Below are positions 8,599 to 17,211 of a stretch of DNA of 64,000 bases, piece after piece. The DNA lies in contig NZ_JAPEPZ010000005.1 of NCBI RefSeq assembly GCF_026339875.1, positions 1-64,000 on the forward strand. The letters run 5' to 3'. A program made the translations under genes and the position numbers. This stretch comes from Streptomyces sp. NBC_01571. GTDB taxonomy: Bacteria; Actinomycetota; Actinomycetes; Streptomycetales; Streptomycetaceae. A model generated the notes under the pieces. The model was not told the origin of the DNA, made no database searches, and saw nothing but the letters and a program-made list of their open reading frames with translations. Position 1 is the stretch's first letter; the number at the start of each line of letters is the position of its first letter.

Positions 8599-9566
8599 GA
8601 GGTCGCGCGGATAGGCGTGCGGTCACGGCCGGCGGTTCGGGCGTTCGTCCCAGCGGTGTGTTGTCCATGCCCGTCGAATCAGGCTACGCACGGTGATGAT
8701 GGTGTCGGCGAGGTCGAAGAATGCGTCGATGACAGTGGCGCGCCGCTCGTAGCAGCGGGCGAGCCGGTAGAAGGCGTTCTGCCAGGCATGGGTGCGTTCG
8801 ACGTGCCAGCGCCTGCTGGCCTGGATGGGCGCCTTCTCCCCCTTGTGTGCGATGCGGCCGTGCAGGCCGCGTTCGCTGAGCAGCTCGCGGGTCTTGTCCG
8901 AGTCGTAGCCGGCGTCCAGGTGCACGGTGATGTCGTCGGGTAACGGCCCCAGGTCGTCCAGGCGGTCCAGGGTCGGGGCGAGCAACGGGGAGTCGTGGCG
9001 GTTGGCGCCGGCCAGGACACGGCCCAGGGGAATGCCGTACCCGTCCGTCATGCCTGAGCGTTTCAGGCCCTGTTTGCCGCGGTCGACTGGTGAGCGACCG
9101 GCTGCCTCGCCGCCTCCGGGCGCCTTGGTGATGGAGCCGTCCACGGCGATCTGGTCGAGGACGAGGCCGACGATCCGGTCGTAGGAGTCCAGCGCGATCT
9201 TCTTGAGCTGGGCGAACACGCCGAGTTGTATCCACTCGTCGCGGCGGGTGCGGATCGTGGTGGCCGAGCAGGCCGTGTCGGCGATCGCCTCGTAGGAGCA
9301 GCCGAAGCGCAGCAGTTGCAGCATCTTGTCGAAGATGATCCGGTCACTGATGCGCCGCCGATGGCAGCCGAGTGGATGGTCCGGATGGAACTCCGGCCGC
9401 TTGGGCAGCAGAGCCACGAATTGGTCCCAGAGCGGTTCGGTGAGCCATGATGGCAGCGCGGGCACAGGTCTCCTCAGTGGTCACAGAGCGTCGCAACTCC
9501 ATGATCATCGGGACCTGTGCCCGTTCTGTTGTCGGGGTCCCCAACCGCGCCTATCCGCGCGACCTC
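8599..9566 (-). mobile_element. Intact IS5-family insertion sequence (968 bp)
   Basis: The ends are perfect 19-bp inverted repeats (GAGGTCGCGCGGATAGGCG at 8599-8617, its complement at 9548-9566). They are flanked by a direct TAA at 8596-8598 and 9567-9569, a TNA-type three-base target duplication. One transposase gene fills the element. Perfect ends and duplication suggest recent arrival. Confidence 0.92.
8623..9465 (-). CDS. IS5-family transposase
   Basis: Protein of 280 residues with the DDE layout of IS5-family transposases: an N-terminal helical region (WDQFVALLPKRP, then FDKMLQLLRFGCSYEAIA), first Asp in IAVDGSITKAPGGGE, second Asp in HLDAGYDSDKTRELL, and the Glu in VERTHAWQNAFYRLARCYERR. 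Length and ending match intact relatives. It occupies nearly all of the IS between the inverted repeats, reads through without frameshift, and is therefore likely functional. Confidence 0.93.
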   Translation of the reverse strand: MPALPSWLTEPLWDQFVALLPKRPEFHPDHPLGCHRRRISDRIIFDKMLQLLRFGCSYEAIADTACSATTIRTRRDEWIQLGVFAQLKKIALDSYDRIVGLVLDQIAVDGSITKAPGGGEAAGRSPVDRGKQGLKRSGMTDGYGIPLGRVLAGANRHDSPLLAPTLDRLDDLGPLPDDITVHLDAGYDSDKTRELLSERGLHGRIAHKGEKAPIQASRRWHVERTHAWQNAFYRLARCYERRATVIDAFFDLADTIITVRSLIRRAWTTHRWDERPNRRP

Positions 9567-9771
9567 TAAGCCCGGCATGCCGCAGAAGTTCCTCGCCCCG
9601 GTACGAGCCGCCCAACGGCCGTGCCGGGCCGTGTCATCAGTCGAGGCACTCGACCCGACGGAGCTTCAGCGCCTACGCCGCCGTCGCCCCGTGCATCGAC
9701 CAAGCATGGTGGCTCCCGAACTCATCGACATTGATCAAGAGACGGGGCCGCCAAGTGACTCCCGAAGCCGT

Positions 9772-9873
9772 TGACCCGTCTCAGCGAAGATTGATCCGAT
9801 CTCACCGAAGCTGCGCTGATCCATCTTCGTCTCAGCGAAGGTTCACGCTTCAGCGGTTTGTCTCAGCGAATCT
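9772..9873. repeat. Left transposon end with five transposase-binding-like repeats
   Basis: Repeats resembling TCTCAGCGAAG occur at about 9779, 9799 (TCTCACCGAAG), 9826, 9844 (diverged, GCTTCAGCGGTT) and 9861 (TGTCTCAGCGAA). They match, in opposite orientation, the motifs at the right end, as expected for TnsB/TniA binding sites. Confidence 0.8.
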
Positions 9874-9916
9874 GCATCGACTGTGCCGGTGAGAATGATC
9901 GGTGCAGGATGATCCG

Positions 9917-10684
9917 CTACTCGGGCGGCATCGCCTTGCGCTGGCGGTATGCCTTCTGGCGGCAGCGGTGCGAGCAGGTCAGGCCACCCTTCTTGACTGA
10001 CTCCTCGGACAACGGACGCCTGCAAGCCGCGCAGATGCCCGGAGTGCGGGGCCGAGCGGTGGCCCGGCGAGTCAGCAGTGGCTCTTGGGCTGGCTGACGA
10101 GCCGCGAGAGCTGTCTGCCGACAGGCAGGCGAACACATCTGGCGAAGCTGCCCATACTGGGCCTCCATCAACTTGCCGCAGACACGGCAAGGCGTCGGCT
10201 CAGGTGCCGGCTGACGGGCTCGATAGGCAATCTGGCGACAGGCCGGTGAACAGGTGCGGCGACGTTGTCCGAACTGGATCTTCATCAGGTTGCCGCAGAC
10301 GCGGCAAGGCACCGGTTCGGGTGGAGTGGAACGCGGGAGTCTCCTGCGGTAGACCTTCGTTCGGCAAGCTGCGGAGCACGTCTTCGGGCGAACGCCGCGA
10401 AGTGAGTTGGCCAATATGGAGGCACCGCATTCCGCGCATGACACCGTCTCAAGAGTGTGTCGCAGTTGGTCGGCATCACGGTCAGTGACAGTCGCTAAGC
10501 GGTCCCAGCTCGGGGCCCCGCGGTGTAGTGGCGGTTCACAAAGAAACTTCCGCAGGTAGGCAGGCGGAAGCTGGTTTGCCTGGGCCAGCCGCGTGATGAA
10601 GGACCGGACCCCTTCCCCGGCCCTTGGGCGGGTCTGGAAGGGAAGGCGGGCGATCGGTGGAGTGCTGCGGGCGGATGGTGTCAC
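9917..10684 (-). CDS. tniQ: TniQ-family targeting protein with four zinc ribbons
   Basis: Protein of 255 residues. Residues 17-50 (TRPRAGEGVRSFITRLAQAN) match the TniQ start (proline-rich, then a helix), the adaptor that directs Tn7/Tn5053-type transposition. After it come four cysteine motifs C-x2-C...C-x3-C at residues 83-107, 127-149, 166-188 and 218-241; the middle two are near-identical (CRVCGxLM...CSPACRQ), so they arose by duplication. Such ribbons probably bind DNA and could choose the target. The GTG start is only 19 bases from the end of an IS3 element and lacks a good ribosome binding site, so the native start may have been lost. Position downstream of tniB on the same strand fits the usual gene order. 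Confidence 0.75.
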   Translation of the reverse strand: MTPSARSTPPIARLPFQTRPRAGEGVRSFITRLAQANQLPPAYLRKFLCEPPLHRGAPSWDRLATVTDRDADQLRHTLETVSCAECGASILANSLRGVRPKTCSAACRTKVYRRRLPRSTPPEPVPCRVCGNLMKIQFGQRRRTCSPACRQIAYRARQPAPEPTPCRVCGKLMEAQYGQLRQMCSPACRQTALAARQPAQEPLLTRRATARPRTPGICAACRRPLSEESVKKGGLTCSHRCRQKAYRQRKAMPPE

Positions 10685-10733
10685 TGTTCGTCGTTGCGGA
10701 ACCTGTCAAAGCGATCAAGGCAGGTAGATCGTT

Positions 10734-11795
10734 TTAACGCTGTGCTGGGATCAGTGGGCCGTCTGGTGCCGGCTGGTTGATCCAGGCCGCTGCGGGGAGC
10801 TTGGGGGGCTCGGGTGGTTTGCGGACGAAGCGTTCGGGGTGCTTCGCGTAGACCGCCTGGAGGACGTCGGCACGCATCTCGCGGAGCTGCTCGGCGAGAC
10901 CGAAGTGCACGTCGTAGGGCGTGTGCAGGCCGATTCCGGAGTGCCGATGCTCCTCGTTGTACCAGGTGAAGAAGTGGGTGCACCACGCCCGGGCGTCCTC
11001 GAGGGATCCGAAACGCTCGGGAAAGTCGTGCCGGTATTTCAGGGTCTTGTACTGGCTCTCGCTGTACGGGTTGTCGTTCGACGTCTTCGGCCGCGAATGC
11101 GACTTGGTGACGCCGAGACCGGCCATCATCTGGGCAACGTTCTGCGCGACCATCGGGGACCCGCGGTCCGAGTGGATCGTCAACTGTCCTGGTTCGATAC
11201 CGTACTTGGCGATCGACTCGGACAGGAACCGCTCCGCGAGGTCCTTGTTCTCGTGCGCGGCGATCATCCAGCCGACCGTGTAGCGGCTGAAGATGTCGAT
11301 GATCGTGTAGAGGCAGTAGTAGACGCCCTTGACCGGCCCCTTCAGCTTCGTGATGTCCCAGCTCCAGACCCGGTTCGGGCCCTCGGCGACCAGCTCGGGA
11401 ACGGTCCGGGGTGGGTGGACGGCCTGGCGGCGGCGTTCACGGACCTCGCCGTGCCGTCGCAGGAGCCGGTACATCGTCGACTCCGAGCACAGGTAGACAC
11501 CCCGGTCCAGGAGCACCGCGTAGATCTCGGCGGGCGCCATGTCGGCGAACTCCGGGCAATGGAGCACATCGAGGACCCGTATCTCCTCCTCGGGCGCGAG
11601 AGCGCGGGGGTGTCGGCGCCGTTCTGGCCGCGGCTTGGCCGGGGCGGGGCTTCGGCGGTGTCGGCGGTAGTAGGTGGCACGGCTCACGCCGAGCGCGGCG
11701 CATGCCTGGACGCGTCCGACCAGCCCGGTGAGCTCTTCAAGAGCCTGGTTGCGGGCGGTGTTGAACGCCACGGCCGCGAACTGGGCCCCGGTCAC
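10734..11795 (-). CDS. IS3-family transposase OrfB (integrase domain)
   Basis: About 353 residues with the rve core of IS3 elements: [12 protein letters not shown] (first Asp), [13 protein letters not shown] (second Asp) and [20 protein letters not shown] (Glu), then [16 protein letters not shown]. The GTG at 11795 overlaps the orfA stop (GTGA), and the frame is open well upstream, so an OrfAB fusion by -1 frameshifting is also possible, as known for IS3. Confidence 0.92.
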   Translation of the reverse strand: MTGAQFAAVAFNTARNQALEELTGLVGRVQACAALGVSRATYYRRHRRSPAPAKPRPERRRHPRALAPEEEIRVLDVLHCPEFADMAPAEIYAVLLDRGVYLCSESTMYRLLRRHGEVRERRRQAVHPPRTVPELVAEGPNRVWSWDITKLKGPVKGVYYCLYTIIDIFSRYTVGWMIAAHENKDLAERFLSESIAKYGIEPGQLTIHSDRGSPMVAQNVAQMMAGLGVTKSHSRPKTSNDNPYSESQYKTLKYRHDFPERFGSLEDARAWCTHFFTWYNEEHRHSGIGLHTPYDVHFGLAEQLREMRADVLQAVYAKHPERFVRKPPEPPKLPAAAWINQPAPDGPLIPAQR

Positions 11796-12205
11796 CGGTT
11801 CTTCTCGCCGTTCCTGTTCGGGGCGCTGTCCGTGGCGAACTGGTCGAGCAGCGCGGAGAGTTTTCCCTGGACCTCGATGACGGTGCGGGCCTTCGCGAGG
11901 TCGGCTTCCAGGCGGGCCTTCTCCGCCTTCAGCTTCGCGATCTCCTTGTCCCTCGGGTCCGCCTTCGGCCGTCCGGCCGACGCGGCGAGCGCGTCCCGGG
12001 CGCCCTTGTCCCGTTGCTGCCGCCACGTCGTGATCAACGACGAGTACAGACCCTCCCGCCGCAGCAGAGCGCCCTTGTCCTTCTTGTCCAACGTCTCGTA
12101 CTCCGCGAGGATTCTCGCCTTGTACTCCGCGGTATACCGGCGCGGACCGGTCGAACGGGCTTCTACCTGCGGATCAGGGGTCCCGTGGTCATTCGTGCTG
12201 GCCAC
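11792..12205 (-). CDS. IS3-family OrfA (HTH and coiled coil)
   Basis: About 137 residues. An HTH_Tnp region ([19 protein letters not shown], then [20 protein letters not shown]) is followed by a leucine-type coiled coil ([20 protein letters not shown]). These are the DNA-binding and multimerisation parts of an IS3 transposase. I chose the GTG at 12205 because AAGGAG lies upstream; an open extension to 12238 exists. Stop overlaps orfB. Confidence 0.88.
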   Translation of the reverse strand: MASTNDHGTPDPQVEARSTGPRRYTAEYKARILAEYETLDKKDKGALLRREGLYSSLITTWRQQRDKGARDALAASAGRPKADPRDKEIAKLKAEKARLEADLAKARTVIEVQGKLSALLDQFATDSAPNRNGEKNR

Positions 12206-12234
12206 CCGGGCACTACTCCTTCTCCGCCCTCGAC

Positions 12235-13440
12235 TCAATGAATCATCCAGTATGCCTGACTCGATCTACTTTGACAGAGAGGGTTGGGTGCAGATCCTTT
12301 GAGGGGCCGCCCCACGTCGCTGGCCTGCTGCGCTGAAGAAACGGCCTGCTCGTGGACCTTGGAACCCTGATTGGATCTGCACCCTTCGTCGTTCGTGGCC
12401 GAGGGGCCTCCCGGGCGCTTGCGGCGGGAGGCGATGTCCAGATCGACGGCCAGCAGACCGGCTTTGGTGATCTTTTCGGTGCCGGTGAGGATGGCGTCGA
12501 CGGCGGCTCCGCGAAGCTGGTGGGACAGGGTGCCGATCATGCCGTCGGTGCGGGTGTGGAGGAATCGGTCCAGGCGCGTGATAGTGCCGCGTTTGTGCTG
12601 GTGCAGTAGCAGGTTGGCTTCCATCTGGGCGACCAGCCCTTTCCATTCCGCGTTGTAGGGGAAAGGATGGGTGGCGACCGAGGTGAAACGGGCGGCGATC
12701 TGGTCGCCGCGGGTGCCGGTCAGCAGGCTGCTGTTCTCGATGTCGATGCCCGCGTAGGCGAAGGTCGCGGGGATGCGCTCGGAGAAGTACTTGAGCGTGT
12801 CGGACGCTTCGGCTCCCGTGCGGGTGTCCAGGGAGATGTTGTGGATCTCGTCGACCAGGACGAGGCCGCTGCGGGCCTTGGTGCAGACGCCGACCACGGA
12901 TTCGATGAGGTCGGTGATGTTGGAGCTTCGCAGGACCGGGAGGCCGAGGAAGCGGGCGAACTCGGCTGCGATCATGCGGGGTGTCGCGGCGGGCGGGACG
13001 GTGATGTAGATGACCGGTATGCGTTCGTCCTGGCCGGGGTGACGGCGGCGGTCCTGGAGTTCGTGGGCCAGACCGAGCTGGGTCAGGGAGATCGTCTTGC
13101 CGGTGTTGGCCGGCCCGGTGACAATCAGGCCTCGGCGGGCGCTGATCGCGCCACGGTTGAGGATGACCAGGCGGCGGCCGCAGGTGACGGTGTGCCGGAC
13201 GGTGGAGGTGGCGACCACTTGCAGGCGGGCGTGGTGGTCAAGGCGATCCTCGTCGTAGGTGTTCTTCTCGTCTTTGGCCAGTGCGTCGGATTCAGCCTCA
13301 TGAACCAGCGCGGCGTACTCAGCCTCGCCGAGCATGACCATCGGCTTGCCGACAGAGGCCGCGACGAACGCGCGCCAGCCGGGCAGGACCGTCAGGTAGC
13401 GGCCGAAGTCGTCCGGCCGGTCGGCCAGCGGGGTGTTCAC
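12235..13440 (-). CDS. tniB: TniB-like AAA ATPase, C-terminus replaced by IS sequence
   Basis: About 401 residues. Walker A is [17 protein letters not shown], Walker B is [12 protein letters not shown], and sensor/arginine-finger regions follow, matching TniB/TnsC ATPases that bridge the transposase and the targeting factor. The GTG start overlaps the tniA stop (GTGA). The last 14 residues (ending AYWMIH) come from the IS3 element whose end is at 12277, so the natural C-terminus has been cut or altered. Loss may affect contact with TniQ, whose gene follows the IS; this is inference. Confidence 0.88.
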   Translation of the reverse strand: MNTPLADRPDDFGRYLTVLPGWRAFVAASVGKPMVMLGEAEYAALVHEAESDALAKDEKNTYDEDRLDHHARLQVVATSTVRHTVTCGRRLVILNRGAISARRGLIVTGPANTGKTISLTQLGLAHELQDRRRHPGQDERIPVIYITVPPAATPRMIAAEFARFLGLPVLRSSNITDLIESVVGVCTKARSGLVLVDEIHNISLDTRTGAEASDTLKYFSERIPATFAYAGIDIENSSLLTGTRGDQIAARFTSVATHPFPYNAEWKGLVAQMEANLLLHQHKRGTITRLDRFLHTRTDGMIGTLSHQLRGAAVDAILTGTEKITKAGLLAVDLDIASRRKRPGGPSATNDEGCRSNQGSKVHEQAVSSAQQASDVGRPLKGSAPNPLCQSRSSQAYWMIH

Positions 13441-15530
13441 GGGCGTCTCCAGGGGTCCTCAAGCGGGTCGAAGAGCCCGAGCGGGATCACCTCGGCCATC
13501 GGTTCTTCGTCTTCCTGCTGTTCTTCCGCAACGGGCTCGCCCGCGGTCTCCTGGGACGGCTCGGGCTGCGGAGAGATCACGGCCGGAGCCGTGGCTCTGG
13601 TCCGAGCGGTCACCTGCCGGTCCCGCTTGGAGGGCTTGTTCTTCTTGCTCTTCTTTCCCTCAGCGACTTGGGTAGGGCCGGCATGTGCGCGGGTCAGCAA
13701 GGCGGCCACGGCCTCGGCGAGTTCTTCCTCGGTGGCCTTGGGCAGCTGGTGGCTGACGTGGTCCCAGGCGAGGTCTCCGAAGGGGACAGGTGCCCGGTTC
13801 AAGTATTTCCAGGTCGCCTGGACCCATCCGCCGTCTCCGCGGTGGTTGCGTACCCAGACCCGGGAGACGTCGTAGGGGTCGCGGTGGACCTCCCAAAGAC
13901 CCCGCTTGGCGGTGACGCCTGAATGGTGGCGCCGCATCGGCCCGAGTTCCGGGGCGTCGTAGGTGCGGTTGTTGATCCGGATGCCGTAGGCGTTGACGGC
14001 CCGCCAGGCCGCGGGCAGGAGCTCGATGTAGTCCTGGCCGCTGAGGGCGACCGGGACGTAGCCGCAGGACTCGATCAGCGCGGCGTACTTCTGGTTCGGC
14101 GTGAACAGCCGGCCAGGATGGTCGGGGTCGCGTAGTCCTTCGTGGGGGCGGTTCAACCACCTTGCGACGACCCACTCATCGAGCAGTTCCTGCAATTCGG
14201 GCAGTGACCACAGATTTTCCTTCTCCGGGTGCCGGCCGCGGTGGTCGGTGTTGCGGCCGGTGTGGCCGGGGAGGAACTGCGCGAACATCGTGGCGACCGA
14301 GCCCAGCATTTTCTCGATGTGGCCCTTCTCGAAGGGCGCGCCTTTGTGGGTCGGCTGGAAGTCGATCTCCAGGAACCGGCAGGAGGCTCGGAAGTTGCGT
14401 GAGATGAACGCCTTCCCGTGATCGCAGACGATCATTTCCGGGACGATCACCGGCTTGGCGGCCGCGTGTTTGAGGCGCTCGTCCAGGGTCAGCAGCCGCC
14501 GGTGCGGCAGAACGGAGCGGGACATCTTGAGCGCGTCCACCCAGCCCGGGCGCATCAGTTCCGGAGTAACAGTCCTGGCCAGCAACACGCTGGCGTCAAC
14601 CGACTTCGTCGACGGCCGGAGAACGACCGCTGTCGGGGTCCGGGTCGCGACGTCGATCATCGCCGTGAGTTCGACCTTGCCGACGACCCCGTTGTCGAGG
14701 CGGACCATCACATCGAGCGGGGTGGAGTCGATCTGCATGACCTCGCCCGGGGCGCTGACGGTCAGTTCCCCGAACGGGACAGCCGCCGTGTGGGCCTTCG
14801 ACCGGCGTGTGACGGCCGAGCCCGTTGCGTGGGTGCCCGCCGTCAGTTTCTCCACCAACCGGTAGAGCGTGGCCCGGGACGGCCACGTAACCGCATGTCC
14901 TTCCTGGGTCTGCTCTAGGATCTCCTTCGTCCTCCAGATCAGGTAGGACGCGGTCCGGGTGGAGGAGTCGACGCCTTCCTTGATGGCCTGACGCATCGCG
15001 TCCACCACCTCGGGGTCCACCGTCCCGAACTCCGGCCGCTTGCGGGCCGCGCGGCCATCAGCCAGCCCCGCAACCCCATCCTTCAGATAGCGGCGACGCA
15101 GCCGGGCGACCGTGCTGGCCGTCACCGGGTGCCCAGCCCTCGAAAGCTCCGAGGCCTTGGCCTTCTCCCGCCCGGTCAGCGACGTGCCCGGCCCGTACTC
15201 CTCGCGCGGTTCCGTCCCGGGCTCCGCGTCCGGCGGCAGTCCGTGCACCACTTCCAGGATGTGGCTCTCCCACCACAGTGCCTGTGTGACCGCTGCCGCC
15301 GGGAGCGCCTCCAGAACGGAAGAGGCCGGCAGCGGCATCCGCTCCGGACGGAACAAGACCTCGAAGTCCTCCGCCTCGAACAGCTCGATCAAGGCCACCA
15401 CCCGGTGCGGATCCCCGGCATCCTCCAGGACCACGGCCTGGGCGGTCACCTCAAGAACCCCCCGGACCTGCCCATCGAATCGGACTCTCTCACCGACCAC
15501 CAGAGTCGGCGGACGCGTCAACCGGCCCAT
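13437..15530 (-). CDS. tniA: TniA/TnsB-like transposase (rve integrase)
   Basis: About 697 residues. A winged-helix region (HPVTASTVARLRRRYLKDG) precedes an rve catalytic core with MQIDSTPLDVMV (first Asp), VCDHGKAFISR (second Asp) and PFEKGHIEKML (Glu), then a Mu-type C-terminal barrel and a charged tail (KKSKKNKPSKRD). This is the DDE strand-transfer subunit that would bind the repeated end motifs. I chose the ATG at 15530, which overlaps the end of tnsA by 13 bases; the longer open frame upstream overlaps tnsA and is not protein-like. Downstream the stop overlaps tniB, so the three genes form one operon. Confidence 0.93.
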   Translation of the reverse strand: MGRLTRPPTLVVGERVRFDGQVRGVLEVTAQAVVLEDAGDPHRVVALIELFEAEDFEVLFRPERMPLPASSVLEALPAAAVTQALWWESHILEVVHGLPPDAEPGTEPREEYGPGTSLTGREKAKASELSRAGHPVTASTVARLRRRYLKDGVAGLADGRAARKRPEFGTVDPEVVDAMRQAIKEGVDSSTRTASYLIWRTKEILEQTQEGHAVTWPSRATLYRLVEKLTAGTHATGSAVTRRSKAHTAAVPFGELTVSAPGEVMQIDSTPLDVMVRLDNGVVGKVELTAMIDVATRTPTAVVLRPSTKSVDASVLLARTVTPELMRPGWVDALKMSRSVLPHRRLLTLDERLKHAAAKPVIVPEMIVCDHGKAFISRNFRASCRFLEIDFQPTHKGAPFEKGHIEKMLGSVATMFAQFLPGHTGRNTDHRGRHPEKENLWSLPELQELLDEWVVARWLNRPHEGLRDPDHPGRLFTPNQKYAALIESCGYVPVALSGQDYIELLPAAWRAVNAYGIRINNRTYDAPELGPMRRHHSGVTAKRGLWEVHRDPYDVSRVWVRNHRGDGGWVQATWKYLNRAPVPFGDLAWDHVSHQLPKATEEELAEAVAALLTRAHAGPTQVAEGKKSKKNKPSKRDRQVTARTRATAPAVISPQPEPSQETAGEPVAEEQQEDEEPMAEVIPLGLFDPLEDPWRRP

Positions 15531-16279
15531 CGCTGCCGCCCCTTCGCCCAGACCAGACTCCCGGTCTCCAACAGCCCTCCCGACAGATCCGCCTTCAACT
15601 TCCCCGACCACAGCAGGTGGAACAGCACCGGCAGAACCTGGATCCGGTCGCCGACCCGTCCGCTGCCCTCCCATAAGCCCCTCGGCTCGCTGAACACCTC
15701 CAGAAGGCGCTCAGCCACAGCCTCCGGCCGACCGGAGCGTGCCCGGCGATACCGCGACAGCCACCGGACGTTGGCCATGAACACCGGATCAGGACGGCCG
15801 GCCCACTCGAACTCCCAGCCCACGGCCTCACAAGCACGCTCGGTCGCTGCGAAGGCCTCCCGTGTCCGATCATCCATGTCGTCCTCGGCACGAACGTCCA
15901 CGACCCGGGCCCGCCCCGCAGCCAGCCGGACGAAGTAGTCCGGAGCGTGACGACGCCGTCCCCGGCCGTCGTCCCAGTGCAGCCAGAAAGGCTGCGACGA
16001 TATCGCCGTCACCTGCGGATCGCAGTCGAGCAGGATCAACCGGTCTCGCTCCAGCCACGACTCATACCCCACGTGATCCCGCACGGTCACCGAGTAGTAC
16101 CAGCCGGCGAAGCCCGGCGTTTCCTTGCCCCAACGGAACGGCCGGACAGGTTCGGCCACCTCGAACGGAACCTGCCAACTCGCTCCCAGAGGGAGCCTGC
16201 GGCGCTCTCCATCGCTGAGAAAGTCCAGCTCAAACGCTGCTAACGCCTCATCGCCGTACGCACGCGACAGCGCTTCCAC
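15518..16279 (-). CDS. tnsA: TnsA-like heteromeric transposase endonuclease subunit
   Basis: About 253 residues. The restriction-endonuclease-like core shows GYESWLERDRLILLDCDP (acidic residue), HAPDYFVRLAAGRARVVDVR (Asp and the xDV[KR] motif), matching TnsA proteins that cut the 5' strands so the element leaves the donor completely. Start is uncertain: GTG at 16279 has GGGGGT upstream and begins at VEALSRAYGDEAL; TTG at 16315 is also in frame but abuts the transposon end. It is the first gene inside the right end, the normal place for tnsA in Tn7-like elements. Confidence 0.85.
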   Translation of the reverse strand: MEALSRAYGDEALAAFELDFLSDGERRRLPLGASWQVPFEVAEPVRPFRWGKETPGFAGWYYSVTVRDHVGYESWLERDRLILLDCDPQVTAISSQPFWLHWDDGRGRRRHAPDYFVRLAAGRARVVDVRAEDDMDDRTREAFAATERACEAVGWEFEWAGRPDPVFMANVRWLSRYRRARSGRPEAVAERLLEVFSEPRGLWEGSGRVGDRIQVLPVLFHLLWSGKLKADLSGGLLETGSLVWAKGRQRWAG

Positions 16280-16316
16280 CGCACCCCCAGCCCCGAAGGC
16301 CGAGCAGGCGCTCAAC

Positions 16317-16385
16317 CTTCAGTGAGACTAACGAGCCCCCATTCACCTTCGCTGAGAATCACGGAATCTTCGTTGAGACAGGTCA
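16317..16385. repeat. Right transposon end with three transposase-binding-like repeats
   Basis: CTTCAGTGAGACT (16317-16329), CTTCGCTGAGAAT (16347-16359) and CTTCGTTGAGACA (16368-16380) are inverted relative to the left-end repeats; the terminal GGTCA ends at 16385 and GCCGT follows. Confidence 0.85.
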
Positions 16386-16563
16386 GCCGTCGATAAACGA
16401 CTCCGCTTCTTGCGTGCAGAGCCAGACCTGCAGTGTCCGGTGATCGGGACAGGCCGCCACTGAGTGCCGTGCGTCGATAAACTCACAGTGACCTTCGCCG
16501 CGTTCGATGCGGCCGGCTACTTCAACCAGGGCACCCACGGGCAGCCCTTAGATTGAGGCGTTC

Positions 16564-17211
16564 ATGCAGGACTACGACCGACCTGCGGTCGGCGTGATCG
16601 ACTACCGCACCGGCAACAGCCAGAGCGTGGGGTACGCGCTCAACTTTCTCGGCGTACCGAACCGTCTGCTCACCTCACCTGACGATCTCGACGGCATCGA
16701 CCGGGTCATCCTGCCGGGTGTCGGATCGGCCGGCACCACCATGGAGTACCTGTCCGAAGCCGGATGGCCCGATGCGCTCCGCGAGCGGGTCGTGGACGGC
16801 GATATGCCCTTCCTGGGCATCTGCGTCGGCCTCCAGGTCCTCTTCGAGGCCAGCGAGGAACAGGACGCGAGGTGCCTGGGATGGATTCCCGGCACTGTGA
16901 AGGCCTTCGACGGTGAACAGGTCCGGGTGCCGCAGATGGGCTGGAACCAGGTACACCGGGCCTCGGACCACCCGTTCCTCGCAGCGTTGCCCAGCGCGGG
17001 CCACTTCTACTTCGTGAACAGCTACTACGCCGACCCCGACGACCCGGCCGACACGGCGGCGACAACTGAGTACGGGGTGCCCTTCACCTCCGCCGTGGCC
17101 CGGGGCAACATCATGGCCACCCAGTTCCACACCGAGAAGTCCGGTCCTCTCGGGCTGGACCTGCTCGAGCGGTTCTCCAACACGCCGCAGGAGGAACTGT
17201 GCCCGCGCTGA
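16564..17211 (+). CDS. hisH: HisH-like glutamine amidotransferase
   Basis: Protein of 215 residues of the HisH class I amidotransferase family, which releases ammonia from glutamine for imidazole-glycerol-phosphate synthase. The triad is present: Cys87 in LGICVGLQVLFE, His189 and Glu191 in QFHTEKSG (usually FHPEKSG). GAGG lies six bases before the ATG. It overlaps the HisF-like gene by 13 bases, so the two are translated together and probably form the usual HisHF complex. No other histidine-synthesis gene is nearby and a biosynthetic-looking operon converges on it, so a role outside histidine synthesis is plausible but not shown. Confidence 0.88.
   Translation: MQDYDRPAVGVIDYRTGNSQSVGYALNFLGVPNRLLTSPDDLDGIDRVILPGVGSAGTTMEYLSEAGWPDALRERVVDGDMPFLGICVGLQVLFEASEEQDARCLGWIPGTVKAFDGEQVRVPQMGWNQVHRASDHPFLAALPSAGHFYFVNSYYADPDDPADTAATTEYGVPFTSAVARGNIMATQFHTEKSGPLGLDLLERFSNTPQEELCPR

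Larger units (their letters stand above)
10703..12277 (-). mobile_element. IS3-family element inserted between tniQ and tniB
   Basis: Both ends begin CTGTCAAAG with imperfect continuation over about 25 bases. It encodes overlapping orfA and orfB. I found no matching target duplication (AAC on one side, AGA on the other). The right end supplies the last 14 codons and stop of tniB, and the left end lies 19 bases before tniQ, so the insertion breaks the transposition operon. Confidence 0.8.
9772..16385 (-). mobile_element. Compact Tn7-like transposon (tnsA-tniA-tniB-tniQ) with 5-bp target duplication
   Basis: A 6,614-bp unit. The left end begins TGACCCGTCTCAGCGAAGAT and the right end, reversed, TGACCTGTCTCAACGAAGAT (two mismatches in 20). 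Directly outside are GCCGT at 9767-9771 and GCCGT at 16386-16390, a five-base duplication as made by Tn7-like elements. Five transposase-binding-like repeats lie inside the left end and three inside the right. The genes are all transport genes (TnsA-like endonuclease, rve transposase, AAA ATPase, TniQ); no cargo is present except an IS3 element. Presence of TnsA predicts cut-and-paste movement. The IS3 insertion between tniB and tniQ may have inactivated it. Confidence 0.9.

Noticed and set aside
10690..12290. Target-site duplication for the IS3 element inside the Tn7-like transposon
   Set aside because: Flanks (AAC and AGA) do not match for any sensible choice of end; left unreported.
16391..16563. 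A tRNA or attachment site next to the Tn7-like transposon, as for attTn7
   Set aside because: No cloverleaf or gene 3' end could be recognised in either flank.
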